From Streptomyces sp. R302 (lineage in GTDB: Bacteria > Actinomycetota > Actinomycetes > Streptomycetales > Streptomycetaceae): a stretch of 64,000 nt of DNA. Shown here piece by piece: positions 56,276 to 64,000 of the stretch. The notes beneath the pieces are model-generated. The model was not told where the DNA came from, did not search any database, and was given only the letters and a program-made list of their open reading frames with translations. The stretch is taken from assembly GCF_012927245.1 (NCBI RefSeq), contig NZ_JABBGE010000003.1, positions 434,001 to 498,000 of the forward strand. The letters are read 5' to 3'. How positions within the stretch are numbered: position 1 is the first letter of the stretch; every line of letters starts with the position of its first letter. A program made the translations under genes and the position numbers.

Positions 56276-56695
56276 ATGCTGATCCCCCGTAGGGTCAAGC
56301 ACCGCAAGCAGCACCACCCGAAGCGCGACGGCATGTCCAAGGGTGGCACGCAGGTTGCGTTCGGCGAGTACGGCATTCAGGCCCTCACCCCGGCCTACGT
56401 GACCAACCGCCAGATCGAGGCCGCGCGTATCGCGATGACCCGCCACATCAAGCGTGGCGGCAAGGTCTGGATCAACATCTACCCGGACCGTCCGCTCACG
56501 AAGAAGCCTGCCGAGACCCGCATGGGTTCCGGTAAGGGTTCGCCGGAGTGGTGGATCGCGAACGTCAAGCCCGGTCGGGTGATGTTCGAGCTGTCCTACC
56601 CGAACGAGAAGATCGCGCGTGAGGCTCTGACTCGTGCGGCTCACAAGCTGCCGATGAAGTGCAAGATCGTTAAGCGCGAGGCAGGTGAGCTGTGA
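56276..56695 (+). CDS. rplP: 50S ribosomal protein L16
   Basis: This 139-residue protein near the A-site tRNA elbow begins [20 protein letters not shown] and carries [10 protein letters not shown] and [23 protein letters not shown] 56276 lies 5 nt after rpsC. The stop overlaps the rpmC start (TGATG). Confidence 0.98.
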   Translation: MLIPRRVKHRKQHHPKRDGMSKGGTQVAFGEYGIQALTPAYVTNRQIEAARIAMTRHIKRGGKVWINIYPDRPLTKKPAETRMGSGKGSPEWWIANVKPGRVMFELSYPNEKIAREALTRAAHKLPMKCKIVKREAGEL

Positions 56696-56919
56696 TGTCG
56701 GCCGGTACCAAGGCGTCCGAGCTGCGCGAGCTGGGCAACGAGGAGCTTGTCGCCAAGCTCCGCGAGGCCAAGGAAGAGCTGTTCAACCTCCGCTTCCAGG
56801 CGGCGACGGGCCAGCTCGAGAACCACGGCCGTCTTCGGGCGGTCCGTAAGGACATCGCCCGGATCTACACCCTCATGCGAGAGCGTGAGCTCGGCATTGA
56901 GACGGTGGAGAACGCCTGA
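56695..56919 (+). CDS. rpmC: 50S ribosomal protein L29
   Basis: This 74-residue, two-helix protein near the tunnel exit carries [20 protein letters not shown] and [21 protein letters not shown] used ATG 56695, overlapping the rplP stop, rather than the GTG one codon earlier. Its last base overlaps the rpsQ ATG. Confidence 0.96.
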   Translation: MSAGTKASELRELGNEELVAKLREAKEELFNLRFQAATGQLENHGRLRAVRKDIARIYTLMRERELGIETVENA

Positions 56920-57200
56920 TGAGCGAGAACAACGTGACTGAGAAGACCGAGCGCAACGCCCGCAAGGTCCGCGAGGGCCTGGTCGTCAGCGACAAGATGG
57001 ACAAGACCGTCGTCGTCGCCGTCGAGGACCGCGTGAAGCACGCGCTGTACGGCAAGGTCATCCGCCGTACGAACAAGCTCAAGGCTCACGACGAGCAGAA
57101 CGCTGCCGGCATCGGCGACCGCGTCCTCCTGATGGAGACCCGGAAGCTGTCGTCGACGAAGCACTGGCGCGTCGTCGAGATCCTCGAGAAGGCCAAGTAA
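56919..57200 (+). CDS. rpsQ: 30S ribosomal protein S17
   Basis: This 93-residue OB-fold protein has an N-terminal extension ([16 protein letters not shown]), then [20 protein letters not shown] and the [20 protein letters not shown] core. It ends the S10-type part; a 98-nt hairpin-rich gap precedes rplN. Confidence 0.97.
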   Translation: MSENNVTEKTERNARKVREGLVVSDKMDKTVVVAVEDRVKHALYGKVIRRTNKLKAHDEQNAAGIGDRVLLMETRKLSSTKHWRVVEILEKAK

Positions 57201-57203
57201 TCA

Positions 57204-57269
57204 CCTGAGGGGTTTCCCTCAGGTCAGTTCCGCCAGGCTCGGCGGGGGTCGCGACCAGCGGCCCCCGCC
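57204..57269 (+). other. two hairpins between rpsQ and rplN
   Basis: CCTGAGGG-GTTT-CCCTCAGG (57204-57223) and GGCGGGGG (57241-57248) with CCCCCGCC (57262-57269) form consecutive stems without U-tracts. They mark the S10/spc junction and may be partial terminators or processing sites. Confidence 0.5.
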
Positions 57270-57298
57270 GGGAACCGGCAGACAATCAGGAGATAGAC

Positions 57299-57667
57299 GT
57301 GATCCAGCAGGAGTCGCGACTTCGCGTCGCCGACAACACTGGTGCCAAGGAGATCCTTTGCATCCGTGTTCTCGGTGGCTCGGGTCGCCGCTACGCGGGC
57401 ATCGGTGACGTCATCGTCGCCACCGTCAAGGACGCGATCCCCGGTGGCAACGTGAAGAAGGGTGACGTCGTCAAGGCGGTCATCGTTCGCACCGTCAAGG
57501 AGCGCCGCCGCCAGGACGGCTCGTACATCCGCTTCGACGAGAACGCCGCTGTCATTCTCAAGAACGACGGCGACCCTCGTGGCACCCGTATCTTCGGCCC
57601 GGTCGGCCGTGAGCTGCGCGAGAAGAAGTTCATGAAGATCATCTCGCTCGCGCCGGAGGTGCTGTAA
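57299..57667 (+). CDS. rplN: 50S ribosomal protein L14
   Basis: This 122-residue protein at the subunit interface is a target of the RsfS silencing factor. It begins with GTG 57299 ([19 protein letters not shown]) after CAGGAG. First gene of the spc-type segment. Confidence 0.98.
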   Translation: MIQQESRLRVADNTGAKEILCIRVLGGSGRRYAGIGDVIVATVKDAIPGGNVKKGDVVKAVIVRTVKERRRQDGSYIRFDENAAVILKNDGDPRGTRIFGPVGRELREKKFMKIISLAPEVL

Positions 57668-57669
57668 GC

Positions 57670-57981
57670 ATGAAGATCAAGAAGGGCGACCTGGTCCAGG
57701 TCATCACCGGTAAGGACAAGGGCAAGCAGGGCAAGGTCATCGCGGCCTACCCCGCCGAGTCCCGCGTCCTCGTCGAGGGTGTCAACCGGGTCAAGAAGCA
57801 CACCAAGGCCGGCCCGAACCAGGCCGGCGGCATCGTGACGACCGAGGCTCCGGTCCACGTCTCCAACGTCCAGCTGGTCGTGGAGAAGGACGGCAAGAAG
57901 GTCGTCACGCGTGTCGGTTTCCGCTTCGACGACGAGGGCAACAAGATCCGCGTTGCCAAGCGGACGGGTGAGGACATCTGA
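57670..57981 (+). CDS. rplX: 50S ribosomal protein L24
   Basis: This 103-residue assembly-initiating protein with a KOW motif carries [23 protein letters not shown] 57670 lies 2 nt after rplN; the stop overlaps the rplE start (TGATG). Confidence 0.98.
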   Translation: MKIKKGDLVQVITGKDKGKQGKVIAAYPAESRVLVEGVNRVKKHTKAGPNQAGGIVTTEAPVHVSNVQLVVEKDGKKVVTRVGFRFDDEGNKIRVAKRTGEDI

Positions 57982-58535
57982 TGGCTACCACCACTCCGCG
58001 TCTCAAGACGAAGTACCGCGAGGAGATCGCGGGCAAGCTGCGTGACGAGTTCAAGTACGAGAACGTCATGCAGATCCCCGGCCTCGTGAAGATCGTGGTC
58101 AACATGGGTGTCGGCGACGCCGCCCGTGACTCGAAGCTGATCGAGGGCGCGATCCGCGACCTCACCACGATCACCGGTCAGAAGCCGGCCGTCACCAAGG
58201 CCCGCAAGTCCATCGCGCAGTTCAAGCTGCGTGAGGGTCAGCCGATCGGTGCCCACGTCACGCTCCGTGGCGACCGCATGTGGGAGTTCCTGGACCGCAC
58301 CCTGTCGCTCGCGCTGCCGCGCATCCGCGACTTCCGCGGCCTGTCCCCGAAGCAGTTCGACGGCCGTGGCAACTACACCTTCGGTCTCACGGAGCAGGTC
58401 ATGTTCCACGAGATCGACCAGGACAAGATCGACCGTACCCGGGGTATGGACATCACCGTGGTCACCACGGCGACCAACGACGACGAGGGCCGCGCGCTTC
58501 TCCGTCACCTCGGCTTCCCGTTCAAGGAGGCGTAA
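57981..58535 (+). CDS. rplE: 50S ribosomal protein L5
   Basis: This 184-residue protein binds 5S rRNA and contacts the P-site t[20 protein letters not shown] and [17 protein letters not shown] are typical. ATG 57981 overlaps the rplX stop. Confidence 0.98.
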   Translation: MATTTPRLKTKYREEIAGKLRDEFKYENVMQIPGLVKIVVNMGVGDAARDSKLIEGAIRDLTTITGQKPAVTKARKSIAQFKLREGQPIGAHVTLRGDRMWEFLDRTLSLALPRIRDFRGLSPKQFDGRGNYTFGLTEQVMFHEIDQDKIDRTRGMDITVVTTATNDDEGRALLRHLGFPFKEA

Positions 58536-58540
58536 GCGAG

Positions 58541-58726
58541 ATGGCGAAGAAGGCTCTGATCGCGAAGGCTGCCCGCAAGCCCAAGTTCGGTGTGCGTGCG
58601 TACACCCGCTGCCAGCGTTGCGGCCGCCCCCACTCCGTGTACCGCAAGTTCGGCCTCTGCCGCGTGTGCCTTCGTGAGATGGCTCACCGTGGCGAGCTGC
58701 CGGGCGTGACCAAGAGCTCCTGGTAA
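58541..58726 (+). CDS. rpsN: 30S ribosomal protein S14, zinc-binding (type Z)
   Basis: This 61-residue short S14 has two CxxC pairs: [10 protein letters not shown] at 24-27 and [11 protein letters not shown] at 40-43, which bind zinc. This is the housekeeping C+ form; Streptomyces commonly has a zinc-free, Zur-controlled paralogue elsewhere. ATG 58541 follows GGAGGCGTAAGCG. Confidence 0.97.
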   Translation: MAKKALIAKAARKPKFGVRAYTRCQRCGRPHSVYRKFGLCRVCLREMAHRGELPGVTKSSW

Positions 58727-58786
58727 TTCCCCTTCGCCCATTGGGCGTTGGTGAATGACCGGAGTCTCTCGGTAAGCATTGGGATG

Positions 58787-58816
58787 GCGGACTCCCACCC
58801 CCGCATGGCTTAGGCT
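58787..58816 (+). promoter_or_regulatory. possible internal promoter before rpsH
   Basis: The 223-nt rpsN-rpsH gap is unusually long for this operon. It contains TAGGCT (58811-58816), fitting TANNNT, with only a weak -35-like GCGGAC about 17 nt upstream. An internal promoter is plausible; nothing else recognisable is present. Confidence 0.3.
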
Positions 58817-58949
58817 AGTGGGGTTGGGCGTCCGCCGCCCTTACGACTTACTACGCCGTAGGTCCACCGCACCGCACCCGCCCCGTCTCGGATCGGGGAG
58901 AGGGATGGTGCACCAGGAAACCCCGGCGAGAGAGGCCGAAGGCCAATTC

Positions 58950-59348
58950 ATGACCATGACTGATCCGATCGCAGACATGCTCACGCGTCTGCGTAACGCG
59001 AACTCGGCGTACCACGACTCCGTGACGATGCCGCACAGCAAGATCAAGTCTCACATCGCGGAAATCCTCCAGCAGGAGGGTTTCATCACCGGCTGGAAGG
59101 TCGAGGACGCCGAAGTCGGCAAGAACCTCGTCGTCGAGCTCAAGTTCGGTCCGAACCGTGAGCGCTCCATCGCGGGCATCAAGCGGATCTCGAAGCCGGG
59201 CCTCCGCGTTTACGCGAAGTCCACCAACCTGCCGAAGGTCCTCGGCGGCCTGGGCGTGGCGATCATCTCCACGTCCCACGGTCTCCTGACCGGCCAGCAG
59301 GCGCAGAAGAAGGGCGTGGGTGGGGAAGTCCTCGCCTACGTCTGGTAG
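58950..59348 (+). CDS. rpsH: 30S ribosomal protein S8
   Basis: This 132-residue protein begins [20 protein letters not shown] and ends [13 protein letters not shown]. In E. coli S8 represses the spc operon at rplE; a similar site was not identified here. ATG 58950 was chosen to fit the family; upstream in-frame starts would give an atypical extension. Confidence 0.97.
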   Translation: MTMTDPIADMLTRLRNANSAYHDSVTMPHSKIKSHIAEILQQEGFITGWKVEDAEVGKNLVVELKFGPNRERSIAGIKRISKPGLRVYAKSTNLPKVLGGLGVAIISTSHGLLTGQQAQKKGVGGEVLAYVW

Positions 59349-59368
59349 TCGGGAACGGAGGAATAGCA

Positions 59369-59908
59369 ATGTCGCGAATCGGCAAGCTCCCCATCACGGT
59401 TCCCGCCGGCGTGGACGTCACCATCGAGGGCCGCACGGTCACGGTGAAGGGTTCCAAGGGCACCCTGAGCCACACCGTCGCCGCGCCGATCGAGATCGTT
59501 AAGGGCGAGGGCGACGTTCTGAACGTCACCCGTCCGAACGACGAGCGTCAGAACAAGGCCCTGCACGGCCTGTCCCGCACGCTGGTGGCCAACATGATCA
59601 CCGGTGTGACCCAGGGGTACGTCAAGGCGCTCGAAATCAGCGGTGTCGGTTACCGCGTGGCCGCGAAGGGCTCCAACCTGGAGTTCCAGCTCGGCTACAG
59701 CCACCCGATCCTGGTGGAGGCGCCCGAGGGCATCTCCTTCAAGGTCGAGTCGCCGACCAAGTTCTCGGTCGAGGGCATCGACAAGCAGAAGGTCGGCGAG
59801 GTCGCCGCGAACATCCGCAAGCTGCGGAAGCCCGACCCGTACAAGGCCAAGGGCGTCAAGTACGCGGGCGAGGTCATCCGCCGCAAGGTCGGAAAGGCTG
59901 GTAAGTAA
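59369..59908 (+). CDS. rplF: 50S ribosomal protein L6
   Basis: This 179-residue protein near the sarcin-ricin loop carries [20 protein letters not shown] and the C-terminal [23 protein letters not shown] 59369 follows GGAGGAATAGCA. Confidence 0.98.
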   Translation: MSRIGKLPITVPAGVDVTIEGRTVTVKGSKGTLSHTVAAPIEIVKGEGDVLNVTRPNDERQNKALHGLSRTLVANMITGVTQGYVKALEISGVGYRVAAKGSNLEFQLGYSHPILVEAPEGISFKVESPTKFSVEGIDKQKVGEVAANIRKLRKPDPYKAKGVKYAGEVIRRKVGKAGK

Positions 59909-59911
59909 GCC

Positions 59912-60295
59912 ATGGCATACGGTGTCAAGATCGCCAAGGGCGACGCTTACAAGCGCGCCGCGAAGGCGCGCCGTCACCTGCGCATCCGCAAGAACGTGTC
60001 GGGTACGGCGGAGCGTCCGCGCCTCGTCGTGACGCGCTCGAACCGCGGTATCACCGCGCAGGTCATCGACGACCTCAAGGGTCACACCCTGGCGTCGGCG
60101 TCCCACCTGGACGCTTCCGTCCGCGGTGGCGAGGGCTCCAAGTCCTCGCAGGCCCAGCAGGTCGGCGCCCTGGTCGCCGAGCGCGCCAAGGCCGCCGGTG
60201 TCGAGGCCGTCGTGTTCGACCGTGGTGGCAACAGGTACGCCGGGCGCATTGCCGCTCTGGCTGACGCCGCCCGCGAAGCCGGGCTGAAGTTCTAA
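59912..60295 (+). CDS. rplR: 50S ribosomal protein L18
   Basis: This 127-residue 5S rRNA-binding protein has a basic N-terminus ([20 protein letters not shown]) and ends [21 protein letters not shown] 59912 lies 3 nt after the rplF stop. Confidence 0.97.
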   Translation: MAYGVKIAKGDAYKRAAKARRHLRIRKNVSGTAERPRLVVTRSNRGITAQVIDDLKGHTLASASHLDASVRGGEGSKSSQAQQVGALVAERAKAAGVEAVVFDRGGNRYAGRIAALADAAREAGLKF

Positions 60296-60340
60296 GCCCC
60301 GGTTCCGGGACTAACGGACGTAACAGAGAGAGGTATTCCA

Positions 60341-60946
60341 ATGGCTGGACCCCAGCGCCGCGGCAGCGGTGCCGGTGGCGGCGAGCGGCGGGACCGGAAG
60401 GGCCGCGACGGTGGCGCTGCCGCCGCCGAGAAGACCGCGTACGTTGAGCGCGTAGTCGCGATCAACCGCGTCGCCAAGGTTGTCAAGGGTGGTCGTCGTT
60501 TCTCCTTCACCGCGCTGGTCGTGGTGGGTGACGGTGACGGCACCGTGGGTGTCGGTTACGGCAAGGCCAAGGAGGTGCCGGCCGCCATCGCCAAGGGTGT
60601 TGAGGAGGCCAAGAAGCACTTCTTCAAGGTCCCCCGTATCCAGGGCACCATCCCTCACCCGATCCAGGGCGAGAAGGCCGCGGGCGTCGTCCTGCTCAAG
60701 CCGGCTTCCCCCGGTACCGGTGTTATCGCCGGTGGCCCGGTGCGCGCCGTTCTCGAGTGCGCCGGCGTTCACGACATCCTGTCGAAGTCGCTCGGCTCCG
60801 ACAACGCGATCAACATCGTGCACGCGACCGTGGAGGCCCTGAAGGGCCTGCAGCGTCCCGAGGAGATCGCGGCTCGCCGTGGTCTGCCGCTCGAGGACGT
60901 CGCCCCCGCGGCTCTGCTTCGTGCGCGTGCGGGAGCGGGTGCGTAA
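60341..60946 (+). CDS. rpsE: 30S ribosomal protein S5
   Basis: This 201-residue protein of the mRNA entry and decoding region has a Gly/Arg-rich N-terminal extension ([19 protein letters not shown]), then [19 protein letters not shown] and [20 protein letters not shown]. Spectinomycin-contacting loop residues look wild type (VVKGGRRF). ATG 60341 follows GAGAGAGG. Confidence 0.97.
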   Translation: MAGPQRRGSGAGGGERRDRKGRDGGAAAAEKTAYVERVVAINRVAKVVKGGRRFSFTALVVVGDGDGTVGVGYGKAKEVPAAIAKGVEEAKKHFFKVPRIQGTIPHPIQGEKAAGVVLLKPASPGTGVIAGGPVRAVLECAGVHDILSKSLGSDNAINIVHATVEALKGLQRPEEIAARRGLPLEDVAPAALLRARAGAGA

Positions 60947-61128
60947 TGGCTCGCCTCAAGATCACGCAGACGAAGTCGTACATCGGCAGCAAGCAGAACC
61001 ACCGCGACACGCTGCGTTCGCTCGGGCTCAAGCGCCTGAACGACGTGGTCGTCAAGGAGGACCGCCCCGAGTTCCGCGGAATGGTGCACACCGTCCGCCA
61101 CCTCGTGACGGTTGAGGAGGTCGACTGA
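60946..61128 (+). CDS. rpmD: 50S ribosomal protein L30
   Basis: This 60-residue protein carries [20 protein letters not shown] and [17 protein letters not shown]. The ATG overlaps the rpsE stop (TAATG); rplO follows 2 nt later. Confidence 0.97.
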   Translation: MARLKITQTKSYIGSKQNHRDTLRSLGLKRLNDVVVKEDRPEFRGMVHTVRHLVTVEEVD

Positions 61129-61130
61129 TC

Positions 61131-61586
61131 ATGGCGGAGAACAACCCGCTCAAGATCCACAACCTCCGTCCCGCCCCGGGCGCCAAGACCGCCAAGACCC
61201 GTGTGGGTCGTGGTGAGGCGTCGAAGGGTAAGACGGCCGGTCGTGGTACCAAGGGCACCAAGGCCCGTTACCAGGTTCCGGAGCGCTTCGAGGGTGGCCA
61301 GATGCCCCTCCACATGCGTCTCCCGAAGCTCAAGGGCTTCAAGAACCCGTTCCGCACCGAGTACCAGGTCGTGAACCTGGACAAGCTGGCCGCGCTCTAC
61401 CCGCAGGGTGGCGAGGTCACGGTGGCCGATCTGGTCGCCAAGGGTGCGGTTCGTAAGAACCAGCTCGTCAAGGTCCTGGGCCAGGGCGAGGTCTCCGTGG
61501 CGCTGCAGGTGACGGTCGACGCCGTCTCCGGCTCCGCCAAGGAGAAGATCGCCGCCGCCGGCGGCACCGTCACCGAGCTCGTCTGA
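61131..61586 (+). CDS. rplO: 50S ribosomal protein L15
   Basis: This 151-residue late-assembly protein carries [20 protein letters not shown] and [23 protein letters not shown] 61131 follows the rpmD stop by 2 nt. A terminator-like hairpin after it separates the ribosomal genes from secY. Confidence 0.98.
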   Translation: MAENNPLKIHNLRPAPGAKTAKTRVGRGEASKGKTAGRGTKGTKARYQVPERFEGGQMPLHMRLPKLKGFKNPFRTEYQVVNLDKLAALYPQGGEVTVADLVAKGAVRKNQLVKVLGQGEVSVALQVTVDAVSGSAKEKIAAAGGTVTELV

Positions 61587-61611
61587 GACGACTCGATGGC
61601 CTGAACATCCG

Positions 61612-61645
61612 ACCGGGGATGCCTCTCAAAAGGGGCATCCCCGGT
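61612..61645 (+). terminator. hairpin after rplO
   Basis: ACCGGGGATGCC pairs with GGCATCCCCGGT around a CTCTCAAAAGG loop, then TGGTCGTTCC. The U-tract is poor, so termination may be partial. The remaining gap to secY (to 61802) includes TATAGA near 61708 as a possible -10 for secY, without a clear -35. Confidence 0.6.
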
Positions 61646-61802
61646 TGGTCGTTCCTAGGGGGGCATGGTCGCCGGTAAGGTGGCGTGCACCGTCCATGCT
61701 CATGCGGTATAGACCGCCGGGGCCGGGACCGATCCACCCAGTCATTGTCGAATCACAAAACCGTCACCTCTGACGCATAGCGCGGGGGTCGCAGGAGGCA
61801 CC

Positions 61803-63119
61803 GTGCTCACCGGCTTCGCCCGGGCGTTCAAGACGCCCGACCTGCGCAAGAAGCTGCTCTTCACGCTGGCGATCATCGTGCTGTACCGCCTCGGGGCCCA
61901 CATCCCCGTTCCCGGCGTCAGCTACGAGGCCGTCCAGATGTGCGTGGACCAGGCGAGCGAGGGCAACAACAGCCTGTTCGGCCTGGTGAACATGTTCAGT
62001 GGCGGCGCACTGCTGCAGATCACCATCTTCGCGCTCGGCATCATGCCGTACATCACGGCGAGCATCATCCTGCAGCTGCTCACCGTCGTGATCCCGCGAC
62101 TGGAAGCCCTCAAGAAGGAGGGCCAGAGCGGCACGGCGAAGATCACGCAGTACACCCGTTACCTGACGATCGCGCTCGCGGTCCTGCAGGGCACGGGCCT
62201 CGTGGCCACCGCCAAGAGCGGCGCTCTCTTCAGCGGCTGCAACGTCGCCGACCAGGTCGTCCCGGACCCGTCGATCTTCACCATCGCCACCATGGTCATC
62301 ACCATGACCGCGGGCACCGCCATCGTCATGTGGCTCGGTGAGCTCATCACCGACCGCGGCATCGGCAACGGCATGTCGATCCTGATGTTCATCTCGATCG
62401 CCGCCGGCTTCCCGGGCGCCCTCTGGGCCATCAAGGAGAGCGGCAAGCTCGCCCAGGGCTGGATCGAGTTCGGCACCGTCATCGCCATCGGCTTCGTGAT
62501 GGTGGCCCTGGTGGTCTTCGTCGAGCAGGCCCAGCGCCGTATCCCGGTGCAGTACGCGAAGCGCATGATCGGCCGCAGGTCGTACGGCGGTACGTCCACG
62601 TACATCCCGTTGAAGGTGAACCAGGCAGGTGTGATTCCTGTCATCTTCGCGTCCTCGCTGCTCTACATCCCGCTCCTCGTGACCCAGTTCACGGGTGGGG
62701 ATTCGAGCTGGTCCCGGTGGATCCAGGCCAACATGGTCGACGGCAAACCGTTCCATGTCGCCGTTTACTTCCTCCTGATCGTGTTCTTCGCCTTCTTCTA
62801 CGTGGCGATCTCGTTCAACCCCGAGGAAGTCGCGGACAACATGAAGAAGTATGGTGGCTTCATCCCGGGTATCCGGGCTGGTCGACCTACTGCCGAGTAC
62901 CTGAGCTACGTGCTCAACCGGATCACTTGGCCGGGCTCGCTGTACTTGGGTCTGATCGCTCTTGTGCCGACGATGGCGTTGGCGGGCTTCGGCGGTGCCA
63001 ATGCCAACTTCCCCTTCGGTGGGACGAGCATCCTCATCATCGTGGGTGTCGGGCTGGAGACCGTGAAGCAGATCGAGAGCCAGCTCCAGCAGCGCAATTA
63101 CGAAGGGTTCCTCCGCTGA
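61803..63119 (+). CDS. secY: preprotein translocase subunit SecY
   Basis: This 438-residue channel subunit of the Sec translocon has ten predicted membrane spans, e.g. LLFTLAIIVLYRLGAHIPVP (TM1) and LIVFFAFFYVAISF near 325. The plug and lateral-gate region is near GGALLQITIFALGIMPYITA, and the C-terminal cytoplasmic loop is VGLETVKQIESQLQQRNYEG. Start is GTG 61803 with GGAGG upstream. The stop overlaps the adk ATG (TGATG). Works with SecE (7877) and SecG. Confidence 0.97.
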   Translation: MLTGFARAFKTPDLRKKLLFTLAIIVLYRLGAHIPVPGVSYEAVQMCVDQASEGNNSLFGLVNMFSGGALLQITIFALGIMPYITASIILQLLTVVIPRLEALKKEGQSGTAKITQYTRYLTIALAVLQGTGLVATAKSGALFSGCNVADQVVPDPSIFTIATMVITMTAGTAIVMWLGELITDRGIGNGMSILMFISIAAGFPGALWAIKESGKLAQGWIEFGTVIAIGFVMVALVVFVEQAQRRIPVQYAKRMIGRRSYGGTSTYIPLKVNQAGVIPVIFASSLLYIPLLVTQFTGGDSSWSRWIQANMVDGKPFHVAVYFLLIVFFAFFYVAISFNPEEVADNMKKYGGFIPGIRAGRPTAEYLSYVLNRITWPGSLYLGLIALVPTMALAGFGGANANFPFGGTSILIIVGVGLETVKQIESQLQQRNYEGFLR

Positions 63120-63766
63120 TGCGAATCGTCCTCGTCGGACCGCCCGGGGCCGGCAAGGGAACGCAGGCCGCGTTCCTTGCCAAGAACCTGGACATCCCGC
63201 ACATCTCCACCGGCGACCTGTTCCGTGCCAACATCTCGCAGGGCACGGAGCTGGGCCTGGAGGCGAAGGGTTACATGGACCGGGGCGAGCTCGTCCCGGA
63301 CGAGGTGACCATCGGGATGGCCAAGGACCGCATGGAGCAGGCGGACGCCGCGAACGGCTTCCTGCTCGACGGGTTCCCGCGCAACGTGGCCCAGGCCGAG
63401 GCCCTGGATGTCGTCCTGAAGGCCGACGACATGCAGCTGGACGCGGTTCTGGACCTCGAGGTCCCCGAGGACGAGGTCGTGAAGCGGATCGCGGGTCGCC
63501 GCATCTGCCGCAACGACTCCTCGCACGTCTTCCACGTCGAGTACAACGCCCCCAAGACCGCGGGCGTCTGCGACACCTGTGGCGGCGAGCTCTACCAGCG
63601 CGCGGACGACTCCGAGGAGACCGTCCGCACCCGCCTGGAGGTCTACCACACGCAGACCGAGCCGATCATCGACTACTACCGGGCGCAGAACCTGGTCGTG
63701 ACGATCTCGGCGCTCGGCAAGGTGGACGAGGTCACCGCGCGTGCGATGGACGCGCTGAAGAAGTAA
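63119..63766 (+). CDS. adk: adenylate kinase
   Basis: This 215-residue enzyme catalyses ATP + AMP = 2 ADP. It has the P-loop GPPGAGKGTQAAF (residues 7-19), an AMP-binding STGDLFRANI, DGFPRN, and a long LID with CRNDSSHVFH...CDTCGGE, suggesting a zinc-stabilised LID with three Cys plus a His or other ligand. ATG 63119 overlaps the secY stop, so the two genes are coupled. Confidence 0.97.
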   Translation: MRIVLVGPPGAGKGTQAAFLAKNLDIPHISTGDLFRANISQGTELGLEAKGYMDRGELVPDEVTIGMAKDRMEQADAANGFLLDGFPRNVAQAEALDVVLKADDMQLDAVLDLEVPEDEVVKRIAGRRICRNDSSHVFHVEYNAPKTAGVCDTCGGELYQRADDSEETVRTRLEVYHTQTEPIIDYYRAQNLVVTISALGKVDEVTARAMDALKK

Positions 63767-63782
63767 CCCCACGCTCACGCGG

Positions 63783-63819
63783 TACGGCCGCGGTGCCCCT
63801 CACGGGCGCCGCGGCCGTA
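63783..63819 (+). terminator. hairpin between adk and map
   Basis: TACGGCCGCGGTGCCC pairs with GGGCGCCGCGGCCGTA around CTCAC, then TCGTTGTTCT. A strong stem with a weak U-tract. Confidence 0.65.
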
Positions 63820-63863
63820 TCGTTGTTCTGTCCCCGTACTCCCCTGGAAAGGCCCCCGTCACG

Positions 63864-64000
63864 ATGGTGCAGATCAAGACCCCGGAGCAGATCGCGAAGA
63901 TGCGCGAGGCGGGGCTGGTCGTCGCCGCCATCCACGCGGCGACGCGCGAGGCGGCCGTGCCGGGCGCCACGACGAAGGACCTGGACGAGGTCGCGCGCAA
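63864..64000 (+). CDS. map: methionine aminopeptidase (5' end only)
   Basis: The first ~45 residues (MVQIKTPEQIAKMREAGLVV, ATREAAVPGATTKDLDEVAR) match type I methionine aminopeptidase, which removes the initiator Met from nascent proteins. The secY-adk-map order supports this. The gene continues beyond the window, so the metal ligands are not visible. Confidence 0.88.
   Translation, partial: MVQIKTPEQIAKMREAGLVVAAIHAATREAAVPGATTKDLDEVAR

Overview
The window is Streptomyces chromosome, judged from very high GC with strong third-position GC bias and the gene order tRNA-Thr/tRNA-Met-rpmG-MaoC pair-murB-adenosine deaminase-aspC-tRNA-Trp-secE-nusG-rplK-rplA-lipoprotein-rplJL-rpoBC, then rpsL-rpsG-fusA-tuf, then the S10/spc ribosomal superoperon ending in secY-adk-map. 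That order is the Streptomyces core transcription/translation block. Both ends cut through genes: an amidohydrolase on the left and map on the right.

Layout: (1) 1-7771, housekeeping genes on both strands: cytosine-deaminase-like amidohydrolase, two tRNAs, L33, two MaoC hydratases, MurB, a 163-bp inverted-repeat element, a divergent NmrA-like/TetR pair with clear operator palindromes, adenosine deaminase, aspartate aminotransferase and tRNA-Trp. (2) 7877-20903, secE-nusG, rplKA, a lipoprotein, rplJL with an L10-type leader, and rpoBC with a good promoter and an intergenic attenuator. (3) 20975-41270, an accessory block separating rpoC from rpsL. Nearest rpoC are three genes for membrane or unknown proteins, including a PQQ-like beta-propeller. 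Then comes a nearly complete long-tailed phage tail operon on the minus strand: tail terminator, tube, G/GT chaperones with a -1 frameshift site, two tape-measure proteins, distal tail protein, fibre-like proteins, Gp37-like hub protein, collagen-like receptor-binding candidate, amidase and holin. Upstream is a regulatory module (WhiB-like, zinc-ribbon protein, MerR-like HTH, XRE repressor-like). No portal, terminase, capsid or integrase gene is visible. (4) 41271-45964, rpsL-rpsG-fusA-tuf. (5) 46025-51447, PIG-L deacetylase lipoprotein, a frameshifted gene, an ECF42-like sigma factor with its DGPF partner, and an Rpn-like nuclease gene. (6) 51500-63766, rpsJ-rplCDWB-rpsS-rplV-rpsC-rplP-rpmC-rpsQ-rplNXE-rpsN-rpsH-rplFR-rpsE-rpmD-rplO, then secY-adk and the start of map.

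The main point of interest is the headless tail cluster. Its content fits a non-contractile (F-type, siphophage-derived) tail-like particle with its own lysis genes. The promoter-proximal regions of the tail operon, the whiB-like gene and the XRE gene carry related GC-rich palindromic boxes, which suggests common control. Between the chaperones and the tape measures sits a lower-GC divergent gene pair, one gene for a soluble and one for a membrane protein, with its own terminator: a candidate cargo/immunity or moron insertion. Whether particles are made cannot be told from sequence.
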